A stretch of 64,000 nucleotides of DNA, taken from Asterella californica. Its lineage: Eukaryota; Streptophyta; Marchantiopsida; Marchantiales; Aytoniaceae. The stretch lies in assembly GCA_036924285.1 (NCBI GenBank), contig JAYKYS010000017.1, forward strand, positions 415,501 to 479,500, read 5' to 3'. The notes beneath the pieces are model-generated. The model saw nothing but the letters and a program-made list of their open reading frames with translations, made no database searches and had not been told where the DNA came from. Every line of letters starts with the position of its first letter. The stretch's first letter is position 1. Positions 1-11,475 of this stretch are shown here, piece by piece. A program made the translations under genes and the position numbers.

Positions 1-607
1 TCTCTAAAACATTTGCGTCTATTCCATTCTATGTTTTTTTAATTTCAAATTTCTTTCAACGCATCTATTCAATTTAGAAAATTATTTTATATATCATAAA
101 TTTCAAGGTAAACTATTATTATTAATCAATAATATATGAAGATTTATTTTGCTAAACCTAAGATTTTTTGTTCCTTCAGTTATCCATATTCACTCTATTA
201 CGAGTAGACACCACAAAGTTTTATCACTATTAACAGAATCTCACTAAACGTAGTATCATGTTACGGAGGATCTACTGTGTAATCTATATTGTGTGTCACG
301 ATGTGACTTTGGGTCTTAGTCACAAGAGCGGCCCCACAGACCACAAAACTGAGGACATCGACGTACCGTCCAAAATGGCTGTCTCCCCTAGAGCCATGAG
401 CTAGTCGGTCAGGACTCAGGAACCCTAGGACCTGAGGAAGTTAGTACATGAATCCCATGTTTGTCGGTACGTACCTGAGATTTGTTATCGTATTTGGTCG
501 CTGTTGTAGCAAAAGTGACATTGCCAATGTCAGTGAGAGCTCCTGTAGCGTCTAGCAGATTAACTGAAATGTTCACAAGTTTGACTGGAATCAAAATGCT
601 AGCACAA
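1..607. other. no gene recognised
   Basis: AT-rich at the left edge, then more mixed sequence. Short open frames on both strands around 409-679 overlap each other, lack recognisable motifs and look like chance frames. I see no element boundary here. Confidence 0.5.
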
Positions 608-738
608 TCATCTGAACTTCTATGTCTGATAGAACAACAACAAAACGCCAGCATATACCATCTGAACTTCTATGTCTGATAAAACAACAACAAAACACCA
701 GCAGATACCATCTGAACTTCTATGTATGATAAAACAAC
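608..738. repeat. tandem repeat, about 51-bp unit, 2.6 copies
   Basis: The phrase CATCTGAACTTCTATGT begins at 608, 659 and 709, giving a period of 50-51 bp. Each unit continues into an A/C-rich stretch with repeated ACAACAACAAAAC. The third unit is cut short. The copies differ by only a few bases, so the duplication is fairly recent. No coding role is apparent. Confidence 0.85.
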
Positions 739-1039
739 TATGTCCTACCAGGCGAATGCTCCTTATGGTCCTCAAGACTCTTGAAGCTTCTCACTTTCTT
801 TACACTAGAGTTTGGGTTTATGAAATAAAATAAGCAAGTGGTCTTGTGTTTCCACAAAGGTAAATGATAAGCCAAGTTTAGCCAAGTGCAAATTAGTAAT
901 CGATGTCAAGTTTGCATTATGAGCTTGGAACAACCAATGATAGTTTAGACTTTGACTACGATTTATATTCCTTTGTCCATATATTCTGTAGATACTTCCA
1001 GGCACCTCTTCCATCTTTCGATGGAGGAGGCAAATATGT

Positions 1040-1170
1040 TAATTTATTACCTAACCCTTCAGTTGGGAAGGATTAGATAATAAATTAATGCCTAGATTAT
1101 TTTAAGTTTATTAATGAATGAATGCACTTATATTCTTGGTAGAAAACCTTTTTGCGTTAGACTTATAGGT
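1040..1170 (-). repeat. dispersed repeat with terminal foldback, copy A
   Basis: Bases 1040-1087 form an imperfect hairpin: a 20-bp left arm starting TAATTTATTACCTAACCC pairs with 1068-1087 with about three mismatches. The reverse complement of 1040-1170 aligns with 44131-44279: the same hairpin, CATTCATTAAT and CTATAAGTCTA-like blocks occur in the same order. The family is not recognised; it may be a small foldback element or an LTR edge. Confidence 0.6.
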
Positions 1171-2450
1171 TAAAATCGTGTTTGAGTTCTACATGTGCTT
1201 CTTCGAAGTTATACTCTAAAAAAAGCTGATTTCACTTGTACAGTTCCGGGTTCACAGCACTGCTTCCGGATTTCACTGGCACAATTCCGAGTTCACATCA
1301 CAGTATGCCACGAAACTTTACTGAGTGAAGAAGTAAAAAACATAGCACCACGAAGAGCCGGCCCGAGACAAGAGACTCCCATGTTGTGTTTATTAAGAGG
1401 AGACTCATGCGCAGGGTACAGTTAGCCCTCAGTGTTGAACATCAGACAGCCGATAAAAACCTATGGGATCACCAACTATCATTTCTTTGTCATAGACATT
1501 TTGAGTTTTTCAGTTCTGTGATAAAAATAGTTTTCATATTTTATAATATCTTAATAAAACATCGTCAAAAGAGACTATAAATAATCTTAGAACTAATCAT
1601 CTGAGTTCATTTTTCTGTCATTTTTTCTGCTTGTCTTGTTCTTTATTTTTGACAAAAGATCACTTTGGATGCATATTAGCTAGTAATGGTTCTTCCTCAA
1701 GCTACCGTTACATCGAGGTAATCTCCCATTTCTAGAGAGCTCTGGAGGAGTCATGATTACTTTGGATAAATCTCCCGGATGCCGAGAATGTATATTGTTG
1801 GCATTCTCGACAGTACGCATTCTCGACTGTTCTCCCATATGCATTATATTCTTTAATTTTTTCTTAAGAGATTACTCCTTAGAGTGAAATAAAGATAGAT
1901 TGTTAGACGATTATTATGCTTTTGAGATGAGAAATTTTGTATGTTGATACATACCCCTACCTGTTATAGTGTCATGTTAACATACCCATGTGATAAAGAA
2001 AGATATGACATACACTTATAGAATGATGCGGATAGTCCTTAAGATAGAAATCGTTAGTAAAAGAAGTTCCTAAAAAATGCATTTCGTAGAGTTTTTCTTT
2101 TAAGTTTTTCTAAAATACTCCCAAGCACTAATAATTAGGGAGTGCCGAAATGTGGTTAATCAGTATTTTAGTCTTTCGATTAGTTAGAGACGTTTCGTAA
2201 TAAATAATTTTCTCGATGAACACGAGAATTAAGCAACAAATTCCTCGATGAACACGAGCAAGAAATGTTTCACGGAGGGTTTCACCAACAGGAGTCATTG
2301 GGACGAAACCTGTTGTTAGCAAAAGGCAATAGCGACATCAGAAAAACATGCAACAATAAAAGTATATATGGTTGATTAGATCCATGAAGTATTTATGCTC
2401 TTATCTATTTACTGACCACTAACTTTTTTTGGATAGTTGTAGGGAATATC
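1171..2450. other. no gene recognised
   Basis: I find no coding motif on either strand. Around 1779-1833 the phrase CATTCTCGAC occurs twice and its complement GCCGAGAATG once, giving a small potential hairpin. The right end leads directly into gypsy RT remnants. Confidence 0.5.
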
Positions 2451-3003
2451 AACTCAGCCTAAATCCTGATAAGAGTATATTCCTTGTAACGTCGAGCAAC
2501 CGTCTTTTGACCACATTATTTATAAAACTGGATTATTATCGAATCCAATGAAATTAGAAGTCATCATACAAATGATCCCATCCATGAATATGAAGGAGTT
2601 ATAGAGACTTTTAGGTGTTGTTGGGTACTACCGGTGATTTATAAGGGATTTTGTCAAGATTACCCTAATCTTGTTTGAACTATTATAGGAGGAAAAGGTC
2701 ATTTTACTGGTTCAGTGAATGCAATGAGACATTTGATCAATTACGAGTAGTGTTGACAATAGCATCTATTCTAGTTATACCAAAGTGGAATAAACCGTTC
2801 AGCGTACATACCGATGCATCAGCAATTGCAGTAGGTGTGGTGTTAGCACAACCAGGTGAAGAACAGGTGGACCACCCAATTGCATATGCTAGTCGTAAAA
2901 TGGCTCCAGTACTGAGGAGGAGAAAGCGTATGAAGTGTCCATTTCTGACCCAAAATTCAAGGAGCGGTCGTACCAGACGATTCACTATATCGCGCCGACA
3001 GTT
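2451..3003 (+). pseudogene. Ty3/gypsy RT thumb and RNase H remnant
   Basis: Degraded piece of a retrotransposon polymerase. Bases 2455-2660 encode, with frame breaks, the end of reverse transcriptase: LNPDKSIF, then a segment matching gypsy MKELQRLLGVVGYYRRF, then IRDFVKIT. From 2690 one frame gives the RNase H start FYWFSECNETFDQLR, ILVIPKWNKPFSVHTDASA, IAVGVVLAQPGEEQ and HPIAYASRKM. The HTDASA aspartate is the usual first RNase H catalytic residue. Homology ends near 3003, where it abuts the C-terminal end of an oppositely oriented gypsy integrase. Stops and frameshifts rule out function. Family assignment rests on motif order and is firm. Confidence 0.85.
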
Positions 3004-3009
3004 TCAGCA

Positions 3010-5500
3010 TCGATGATCGGTCACATTCGGGATTATGATACTAGCCTCTTCTCTGTAAGAGGATGTAGGGCGTGAACTCGCTCTTGAACTACTTCTTCCT
3101 CTCCAAGACGGGACTCCTCTAGAGACGCATATCTTGTCAATACACGTAGTGTTGGGATCAAGAATCCTATAGAGAGAATTGCTTCCTATCCGTAAACTAG
3201 TTGGAATAGTGTGTGGTCTATGGTGATTTTGAACATGGTGCGATATGTCCAAAGTGCCCCTACTAGTCTTATCTCAATCGACAGGGTTCAAGAAAACTAT
3301 CTTTTTTATTATAGATAGCAAAATTCCATTGGTCCATTCCATCTAACCATTGGCTTGGAAATGGTAAGGAGTGGTGCGATTGTGCTCAATGCAGTAAGCA
3401 GCCATTAGTTCGGCTACTGCGAAGTTGGGAAAATGAGATCCATTATCGGACATAATGATATCTATAACTCTAAATCTGAGAAATATGTTTCGCTGAAGGA
3501 ACTGAAGTGTAGTTCAAGCGATTCCTCTAGAGAAGGATTTTGCCTCTACCCACTTGGTTACATAGTCTACTGCAACTATGATGTACCTATGGCGGATGAC
3601 TTTCGATGGAGGGTTGATTGGTCCGAGGAAGTCAATGTTTCATTTCTAGGATGAGCGTGCCGTTAAGATTGGTGTCAACACTATCGTGTATCTTGACATG
3701 GGCTTGCCTTCTCATTGACAGACGTCACATCTCCTAACATGGTCGGGTGAATTCTTGGTGATCGTGGACCACCAGTAACTAATAAGGTAAATCTTCCTCG
3801 CTATCAAGTCCCCTGCGAAGTGTCCTCCAGCCTCACCTTTGTGGCATGCCTTAAGTACCACATAGATTCTTTACGGTTGATACTCTCTTAAATACATTAT
3901 CAGCTCCCATTATAGAATGTGTCACCTTGACTGAGAACGATAGTGCGACGTAATGGAAAATCTTGACTTTGTTTGGAGGTAAGTGCTTTGGTACATTGCC
4001 GGTTTTCATGTAACGCTTCATTTGGAGAATCCAATGAGATTGCATGGTGGTCTCTCTTTGTATCAAGAAAAGTTGAAAATCCATAGGGTTAGTATTGATA
4101 CATGTGGGAGCAAGATCCTCATCTAATTGGATTTAAGGGTTTAGGGTTGACATGTATCTTCTTTTGAAGGAGATCCACATGGTTAATCTCTCTTACCTCA
4201 TTGATTTATTGACAAGATATTTCAGGACTTGATGGTCAATGTGGAATACAAATGTGTTCTCTAGAAGATAGTGGTAAAATTTCTGCACAACAAATATCAT
4301 TCCTGAAATGTCTAGTTGTGAGAGTACTGCCCTTATGGCGGTTTGAGAGATGTCGACAAACACGTGAAATTGTAGGGTTCAATAAGGGGCTCGTAATATG
4401 GGTGCTTCTTGTAGTGTATGTGTCATGGTGTTGAATGCTTCGTCGCAATCACTCCATATAAACTTGATCATGTTGTGCAATAGTGTTATGAGAGGGACAG
4501 CTAGTCCCGCATAGCCTTTGATGTATCATCGATAGTAGCCTATGCATTCCATGAATCTCATGAGTTGTCTGATTGTTGATGGGATGGGAATGCCTCGAAT
4601 GACATCACCTTCGTAAGGTCGACCATGATTACCTACTCACACAAGATGACTCATGAGTAGACCGCATGCTATACCAAAGAAACACTTCTATGGGTTTAGA
4701 GAGATTCTTACCTTGTGATAATTGTGTAGAATTGACCGAAGGCCTCTTACATGATTACTCGCTTAACTGTGGACACACAAGTCATCTAGGTAAAGTTTCA
4801 TTCTACCATGTAGATCAGAGAAGGAATTCATCATGTACCGCTGGAATGTTGCGGGAGTGTTCTGTAGTCCAAATGGCATTATCTTGTAGGCAAACGTATC
4901 CCAATCTGTTACAAACGTGGTTTTGTGCTAGTCTTCCGATTGATGGCGATTTGGTTGTACCCACTAAACTCATCCATGAAACTGAACCTCTGACTCCTTA
5001 CATCATCTAGGAGCATATTTTGTGAATGGAATTGAGAAGGGTCTAGCATCATCTCTCTGTTGAGGGTCTAAAAATCCACATAAATTGATTTTTTCTTGAA
5101 TTCTTCTTCGGAATCTTCAGGATGAGAGACGCCTATTCTGATTCCTCACTAAGGTAGATGAATTTACAACTCAAGAGTTTCAGTAACTCCTTTTTCACCA
5201 TCCTTGAGTATTTCAGATTGAGCCAGTATGACTTGTGTCATACCAGAATCACTCCCTCTCTGAATGGGATCCGACGTTGACAACATGCAAGGTTTACCCC
5301 CACTAGTTCAAAGTAGTTGTACATAAATACATCCTTGAACTCTTGAAATAGACTATTGAAACGATGATAATTTGTCTTTGTGGACTTTCATCGACACCTT
5401 GACGTATATGAGGTCCTCTCCTTTCTTGGAGATATCAACCTCTTGGAACTTATCCTGGATGGAAGATGTAAGAGGGCCTGATCTGCTCCTTCCGATGGCT
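3010..5500 (-). pseudogene. Ty3/gypsy pol pseudogene: linker, RT, RNase H, integrase
   Basis: Read on the minus strand, one gypsy pol can be followed for about 2.5 kb through many stops and frameshifts. About 5370-5080: linker and RT start (EFKDVFMYNYFEL, YWLNLKYSRMVKKELLKLL, IPKKN). About 4990-4690: RT palm with FSFMDEFSGYNQIAI, MPFGLQNTPATFQRYMM and YLDDL at 4779-4793. About 4560-4370: IGYYR.YIKGYAGLAVPL. About 4370-4200: RNase H tail (DHQVLKYLVNKSM). About 3840-3020: integrase with GGHFAGDLIARKIY, IDFLGPINPPSK, RYIIVAVDYVTKWVEAKS, MSDNGSHF, TPYHFQANG and HTPFQLVYG. The order RT-RNase H-integrase is the gypsy order. The element is dead. Its gag and LTRs are not seen, and a plus-strand gypsy gag/protease piece starts about 200 bases upstream. 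Confidence 0.9.
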
Positions 5501-5707
5501 TGGTCAGAAAGAAGTTTCATAATCCATTTTTGATATGTCTTGCTTGGGAGATAGCTCCTAAGCTTGTCCGTCTGACACGAGATTTGGGAATGTAAGTTTG
5601 GTGTTTACATTCTCATATCTCATTGGAGGATATGATTTCCTTGAGAGTTTAGGATGGATGTAGTGTCCTCTAGTCTGAACAGTCAACAACAACAATCTGA
5701 ATAGATC

Positions 5708-6470
5708 TTGAAGAAAGAAAAGAGAAGGAATACAGAAGGACAGAGGGAGAAAGAAGTCCACCATGTTTCAGCGGGTCAGGAAGCGGATGTCCTCGTCACA
5801 ACCTTGAGCAAAGAAGTACGTCAAGGAATACGTCAGAACACCAATCTGAGGGTCGACCACATAGAATCATCTTCAACATCCAGCGGTGAAAGAAGTGACC
5901 CGACACAAACAGGAGTAGATAATCCTACTCTCAACATGTTTAAGACAACAGTCTCGATGTTCGACACATTGATCAAACAACCAGCTCAAAGTAGAACCTT
6001 TGGTTACAACATCTTGGTAGATGTTTTAGCTATCAAGGCTAACATTTCACTCAAACAACTATTGGAAGCATCCCCATCCTGCCGTAATAAAATCCGAAGA
6101 CTTCTTAATAGAGAGGATGGACTACATCCAGAGAGACCATCACTTTCTAAGACAGCGCAAGTAGTGAAAAATGCTACCTCCACTACAACATCAAGTCAAC
6201 CAGCGACCATCTTCTTCACTAGACTACATTATCCGATAGTCCTAGTCATCATAGAGGGTCATCTTCTTCTTGACTATTGGACAGACTCAGGGTCCTCAGT
6301 CAATGTGATGACCAAGGAAGTAATGGAGTCCTAGGTTTCAAGCAACTCGTCCGTACTACGATCATCTTCAAAATGACAGATGGCAGGAAAGTTCGACCCT
6401 TGAGAGAGTTAAGTCGCTGGATAAAATCCAGTATGAATCATTTATCTCGGAGTTACCCTACCACATGATA
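5708..6470 (+). pseudogene. Ty3/gypsy gag end and aspartic protease remnant
   Basis: An open frame (5708-6334) has a Ser/Arg-rich N-terminal part, then FGYNILVDVLAIKANISLK, a stretch typical of the region before protease in plant gypsy polyproteins. It ends in the protease core YWTDSGSSVNVM with the DSG active-site triad at 6284-6292. The homology continues in another frame from about 6329 (LGFKQLVRTTIIFKMTDGRK), so a single-base frameshift splits the protease. It is transcribed away from the minus-strand pol next to it, so the two are separate insertions or products of rearrangement. A related protease scrap lies at 39225-39368. Confidence 0.8.
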
Positions 6471-7532
6471 GCTTCAGAACTTGAAGAGTTCTTCGAGAGT
6501 GATCTGGACGACATAAGGTTCGATCAGAGTCCGTCCCTTGACAAAAATCCAATTCTACAGAGCATGGACGAGACATGCTACATGACATTCACAGAACATT
6601 CTACATGACCCATGGACGAGATCATTTCACCTCAGGTTCAAGCAATCAAGCTACAGAAGTAGCACCATGCGATATGAAATTGCAGGGACTAGTACGAGCT
6701 CACCATCTTAACACTCTAGGGTTAGGCAGAGATAACCCCTCGGAGAAGTTTTGTAAATGCATCTTCACAAGAGGAAATCTTTTGATCAGGTATCTCAGGA
6801 AATGACTCCTACCTCGCTCTTCCGCACCCAAGTTGCATGTACCATATTAAGTCAAGAGGAAACTTCCTCTATCAAGAAATATCTCCCTGAAGATATTTTG
6901 GAGGAACTGAGGGTGCTATCCCTGAAAGGACTTGAACGTACAAGCAGCAAAAAGTATGGAGGTTCGAGACTCTGAGTTCGGTAACTCTACCAGGGTATGC
7001 TTTTGGTAGCAGTCTGAACATCGTGGAGGTCTAGATAGATGACACTGATTAGCAACATGTGGTCTTTGATAATGGTGGTAGCACAATGGTCCTCTACCTC
7101 TATCTTAACCCTGGCCTTGTTGCCTTAGAGGTCGGTCCATCAGGTGTGCATTATACTGAGATTGTGGTACTTGTTTCTCTTCCTGCACCAAGTGTATCGT
7201 GATTTTCTTAGGAGCTTAGAGTCTAATTCGATTGCAGTTGATTGGTTTGTGGCTCGTCCTTCTGCAGTGTTCGCAATAGTTGACTGTTGCTTGGTTTGGA
7301 CATCCATGTTGGTGTGTCTTGTATCTCTACAATGAGTGCAGGTAACATCTCTTCTGGCTGCAATATTGACTACGTTGCGGAGAGATGTCTTCCTTAGTCA
7401 ACTGTAACTGTTCCAATTTCATAAACAATTCGTTAGGATGTTGTAGTCAAGAGAGATGGACTACTTAAGCTTGATGCTCCATGTCTTTGTTTTAGGGCTT
7501 CTTGAAATGGAGATGCCACAAAAGTTGGTAAG
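6471..7532 (+). other. probable decayed gypsy linker, then unassigned DNA
   Basis: Following the protease remnant, 6575-6980 has open but unassignable frames on the plus strand; the position fits the protease-to-RT linker of the same element, but I see no diagnostic motif. From about 7000 to 7532 nothing is recognised on either strand. Confidence 0.4.
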
Positions 7533-8857
7533 TGTGGTGTCTACAATTTGCAGGATTGGAGATTTTTTCAAAAAATTTAAGTTTATGACGTGTCTATAAT
7601 TGAAGTAACCTTATTACTTAATATTACACCCTGCTTAGCAGGAAGATTATCTTAAGGTGAATTTGTGAGAAGAAGTTGACTTCTTCTGAAGCCGGAAGAT
7701 GGACGTCTTCCGAGAAGACGTCTTCAGGAAGCCGAAAGCCAGAAGCGAGAAGACGTCTTCAGCAAGCCGGAAGCCGGAAGAAGAAGACAATGACTACCAC
7801 CAAGGAGGTACCAGCCACGCACCAACTAGGTATGGGGTAGGTGTACTTGCTGTACAGTCATCATGGTAGTAGGTAGGTCTAGGATAGTCGAAGTCATTAC
7901 CTAAATCGCATAGAGGAGACACAGAAGCTGGAGGCACGCTCGCACTATAGTTCTCCTTGCTGCTTCTCGAGTTGGGAATCAACTTCGCATTTGGAATTGG
8001 AGAGGACATTGGAAGCGCGCATAAGCGAATTGAAGTGAGTGAGTAGGAGAAGACGTCTTTCAGTCAGGAAGTGCACTCGAGGTGGAAGAGTGAGGAATCC
8101 TCAAGGGTTAGAAGATTAGAAATTGAGGGTCGAGGTGGAAATCGAGAGAGAAGCTTCGGAGTGCAACAGATCGAGCTCGATTGTGGAAACAACGTTAGCA
8201 GCATCTCAAGATTGGAGGTAGAAGCAGGATCGTGGTAGGACATTGCAGGCAAAATCAAAGTTCTGAAGCGCACAGAAGACTGAAGGAACAATCAGAAGCA
8301 TAGCTGGAAGCAGTATTGAGGTTCTTCCCATATCTTCTCTCTTTCTTCATCGCTTCTGCCCTCTATTTCAATGTCTCTCGCGCTTCCCCGATTGTTTTGC
8401 AGGAAGCCCATTGATCATCTCTCTATCCTAGAATTTCTCTGAGAAGATTGAACGCGAAAGCGCTGTCCAAATTTTGTCAACCGTCTTCCTCACTTCTTCT
8501 CGCATCGAACCTGAGCTTCCTTGCTTCCCATTCCAAAATTTGATGGTCTGACTATTAATTTCTCTACCCTACTACGCTCCTGTCCTAGAATCTGTGGACA
8601 GAAGACGTGTCTGAATGTCTGGACATTTCCAGAAGACTGAATGTTTATAATTCGCATCAAGTAGTTGGATTGGATTAGAATTGGAGTTGTGAGAAGCTTG
8701 ATGTGAATCCAGAGTGAACTTGAGAGTTGATTGTTGTTAAGAAGCAGGAAATTGGAAATCAAGCCTGTACCTCCCAATCTTTCTGGCTTCTCAAATCCAC
8801 ATCTTTCTAGAGAGCTAGAAGATTGGAAAGGTTGGCAGAATGCGCAGAAGACGTGAG
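7533..8857 (+). mobile_element. 5' part of the long LTR (LTR-with-gene family), diverged fragment
   Basis: Begins TGTGGTGTCTACAATTTG and follows the first 1.2 kb of the LTRs at 49057, 52184 and 57768. Shared landmarks are the post-start TTGAAGTAACC/ATTACTTAA block, the GAAGAC-rich stretch at 7678-7780, a pyrimidine-rich block with GATTGTTTTGCAGGAAGCCC, and CTAGAGAGCTAGAAGATTGG at 8803-8822. It is closest to the copy at 49057. Similarity fades after about 8857, so the part that would carry the LTR gene is absent. Two perfect 12-bp palindromes, GAAGACGTCTTC, lie at 7714-7725 and 7749-7760. Confidence 0.8.
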
Positions 8858-10199
8858 AGTTCTTTACTGTATCGTGTCAGATTTTGCATGAAGGATGTCC
8901 AGAAAAATGCAAGGTTCTTGGTTGTGGAGATGTAGTGTGCTGAACAGAGACAAGAAAGAGAGAAACAAGTATGAAAACGAACGAGCAATATATACCAACT
9001 GCTAATGTATATATACTGCCGGTTCTTTCTCCCTAAGAACACAAAACTGAGAAACAGACCAGAGTGGTATGTAATCTGCTTCAAAACCCCTAAAACGAGT
9101 CCCTGAATCTCAACCTAGACCCAAAACCACCGAAGCGTAGCTCAAAGCAAGAAAAACATCCCTTTGCTAACAAAAAGAGCTGCACCAATATCACACAATT
9201 CAAACCCAAGCCCAAACAACGTCCACGTACAAACCTTTAGCTAAAGCTAGCTACCACAAGTTGTACATAGCCAACTAGATCTCTAACGAACTCCAAAGGA
9301 CAAAAACTGCAGTGAAGGAGCCGAAAAAGACCTATCTGGGAACTTCCTTTTTTCGCCAAACGGTCTCTAGATGTCGATAAGGCCTTCCTTCTTGACTCCA
9401 TTGGCATCAAGAACTCCTAAATCTGACTCCCGACTGCCGAGATATCGTCTACTTTTTGTCGCATGTGATCGAACCTTCAAAAACTCCTCCCTACGGCTTA
9501 AACTGCACACACCGTCCAAACGGATCAACTGATCTGATGTCTGTCTCCTCTGGTAGGTAGATCTAGTTACCTTGAACCCAAAGAGACTTCAAACAAGCCG
9601 TTTGGAATTCTCTTTGCAAAACAATACAAGAAATTTGTTCGTGGAGACACAAAAATTTGACATAAATCGACTCCCTACGGCTCAAACTTGCTCACCACAC
9701 CCAAACCAACAATCCAATCCACTGACAGTATTCTCCTATGCGTAGATGAAGACTCCCTGATCCCGTAGGCACCAAGAACGAAGAGCTTGGTTCATCGATC
9801 GTGAAGAACAAACCCAATCTCAGGTCGCAAGCGATGAGAAACTCATGTAAGCGCTTCCTTGCGAGCCAATTTCACTCAGAATTCTCAATCCGTCCAATGA
9901 AACTTCGTATTGTCTTCAATTTCTTGAAGAACTTGGCATTCTGATCCCAATGGATCCAAGGACATCAAGTTTGGAAACGGTCCGAACGGTCCAACTCTTT
10001 TTCACAGATCACTGATGCACTCCAAATCTCTTCCCTACGCCTCAATTTCTCTAGAACACACTCTTCGATCTGTCTCTTTACGAACCGTCTTAACCAACGA
10101 GTACCTTGCACAGATCTAAAACCAACGACGCCTTGCGTGTTTGCATTGGATCTCCAAATCTCTCGAACCGTCTGCTGACAGATCGCAGATGCAAGCTTG
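8858..10199. other. no gene; weak recurring motif
   Basis: No coding motif is seen. The phrase TCCCTACGGCTYAAACT recurs in diverged form near 9489, 9669 and 10030, each time followed by a CAC-rich stretch and shortly by CCGTCC or CCAAAC. This suggests an old tandem duplication with units of roughly 180-360 bp. It may be the distal part of the gypsy LTR whose primer site lies at 11365. Confidence 0.4.
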
Positions 10200-10500
10200 C
10201 TCCTTAAGCTGCCCCCTTACATCAGTCGTTGTACATATGCCGCGCCCCTCATTCTCAAGATCGGGCGCAGATGCGAACAACAGAACCCTAGCGGACTTGC
10301 GCTAGGTTGTGAATGCTGCGAGAAGGACTTAACGGCTTGGCTGGGAAGTCGGGATCAGATGAACCCTAAGTGGTTCTCTGAACCAAGGTTGGAACCTTGG
10401 GATAGGACATAAGGGCCTACCCCAAGAGGGTCGAGACGAACGCTGACCTAAGGGGGCGAGTCTGGGAACGGGCTGAAACATGAGTCTCAGACATAGGTTT

Positions 10501-10549
10501 GAGACGTGGGTCCGAGACGTGGGACCGAGACGTGGGTCCGAGACGCAGA
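10501..10549 (+). repeat. 13-bp tandem repeat in the gypsy LTR
   Basis: GAGACGTGGGTCC is repeated three and a half times with one substitution. Related GAGTCTCAGACATAGGTTT sits just upstream. Short tandem motifs upstream of an LTR TATA box are often enhancer-like; here the role is inference. Confidence 0.8.
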
Positions 10550-10673
10550 CGAACCACAGGGTTCGACCTTGGGTCTGGACCACAGGTTTCGGAAAAACTG
10601 CTAAGTGTTGGAGCTCCAGGGACGTTTTAGGTCGTGGACGGAGCTCCACGTAAGATCTCGAGGCGAGTGAGGT

Positions 10674-10710
10674 ATCATTGGAAAGGCCTCGTCGAGAGCT
10701 TTCCAGTGAT
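10674..10710. repeat. inverted repeat, 12-bp arms
   Basis: ATCATTGGAAAG (10674-10685) and CTTTCCAGTGAT (10699-10710) are complementary with one mismatch across a 13-base loop, about 115 bp upstream of the TATA box. It may form a hairpin or a dyad binding site. Confidence 0.7.
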
Positions 10711-10824
10711 ATATAACACTCCTCGATCTGACCTCCAAGCTGGAAGTTATGGCCGAACCACAATCGGGTTGTGGTATAATTTTCAGGGACCAAAGAGGAG
10801 GGCGGGGCCGCTGATCCCCAGAAG

Positions 10825-10831
10825 TATATAT
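10825..10831 (+). promoter_or_regulatory. TATA box of the gypsy LTR
   Basis: TATATAT in a GC-rich context (AGAAGTATATATGAGAGG), about 540 bases upstream of the primer-binding site. It is the only TATA-like run in this LTR region. The transcription start is inferred at about 10855. Confidence 0.6.
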
Positions 10832-11364
10832 GAGAGGGGCTCGATGCCTGGGTGGGCCAGGACGAGTCACCCGACCCCAGGGTTCGGCGGACGGACTCTG
10901 GGGGCATGAGGTGATGGCTGGGCCAGTTCCAAGGCACGTTCCGATCTAGACTTTGACGTCTAGACTTAGGAACGATGTAAGGGCTGGGGCAAGACTAGAG
11001 AACGAGTCGACGGGTTAGACCACCGTTCGAGAGCCTAGACCCAGACGGACATCACGGGCGGTTGGGCCGCTAGGTGTGCTAGAGGCACCGTTAAGGACCT
11101 TGGACTTTGTGGGAAGTCCGCCCCAAGTCATATTGTGACTTGCTCATTTTTGGGACCGACTTAGGCGGATCTAAGTCGGGACTTAGGATTGCTGAGCTTG
11201 ATGATTAAGGAGACGGTCCGGCTCCGGTCCGGACCAACCAGAACTAAGGTAAGTGGTGCATGAACGCTAACTTGTGATTGTGTTTGCAGGTTAGCGGTGT
11301 AAAGTTTGCGACCTACTGAGCTAGAGCTTCCGCTGGCGCAACAAGGCGGTAGGTGCGCGAAAAG

Positions 11365-11376
11365 TGGTATCAGAGC
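11365..11376 (+). other. primer-binding site, initiator Met tRNA
   Basis: TGGTATCAGAGC is complementary to the 3' end of plant initiator methionine tRNA and is the standard primer site of many copia and gypsy elements. Its position, about 110 bases before the gag start, identifies the downstream frame as retroelement gag. Confidence 0.9.
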
Positions 11377-11475
11377 CGACGCTTCGGTGAGCGAGAACTT
11401 GAGGTAGCGGCTGAAGACTGAACGCTTGAGGAGGGACGCAAGACACGAAGCGGATCAACGTTTCTAGGTGAACAC

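Larger units (their letters stand above)
10200..11364 (+). mobile_element. probable 5' LTR and leader of a Ty3/gypsy element
   Basis: This GC-richer block lies immediately upstream of a primer-binding site and gag-protease frame, where the 5' LTR belongs. It contains a TATA box (10825-10831), 13-bp tandem repeats (10501-10549) and a 12-bp inverted repeat (10674-10710). I could not fix the LTR ends: no second LTR lies in the window to compare, because the element is cut off at 13335. The long open frames here on both strands (for example 10329-10937 minus) are products of high GC and have no known motif. Confidence 0.55.

Noticed and set aside
805..1014. 69-codon minus-strand frame as a copia Gag start
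   Set aside because: No Gag core or primer site nearby; similarity is too weak to support.
7678..7780. CRISPR-like array of GAAGACGTCTTC repeats
   Set aside because: Units are irregular, spacers are not uniform and the context is a plant LTR.
10329..10937. 202-codon minus-strand frame as a gene
   Set aside because: It lies in the GC-rich gypsy LTR, has no recognisable motif and overlaps other long chance frames on both strands.
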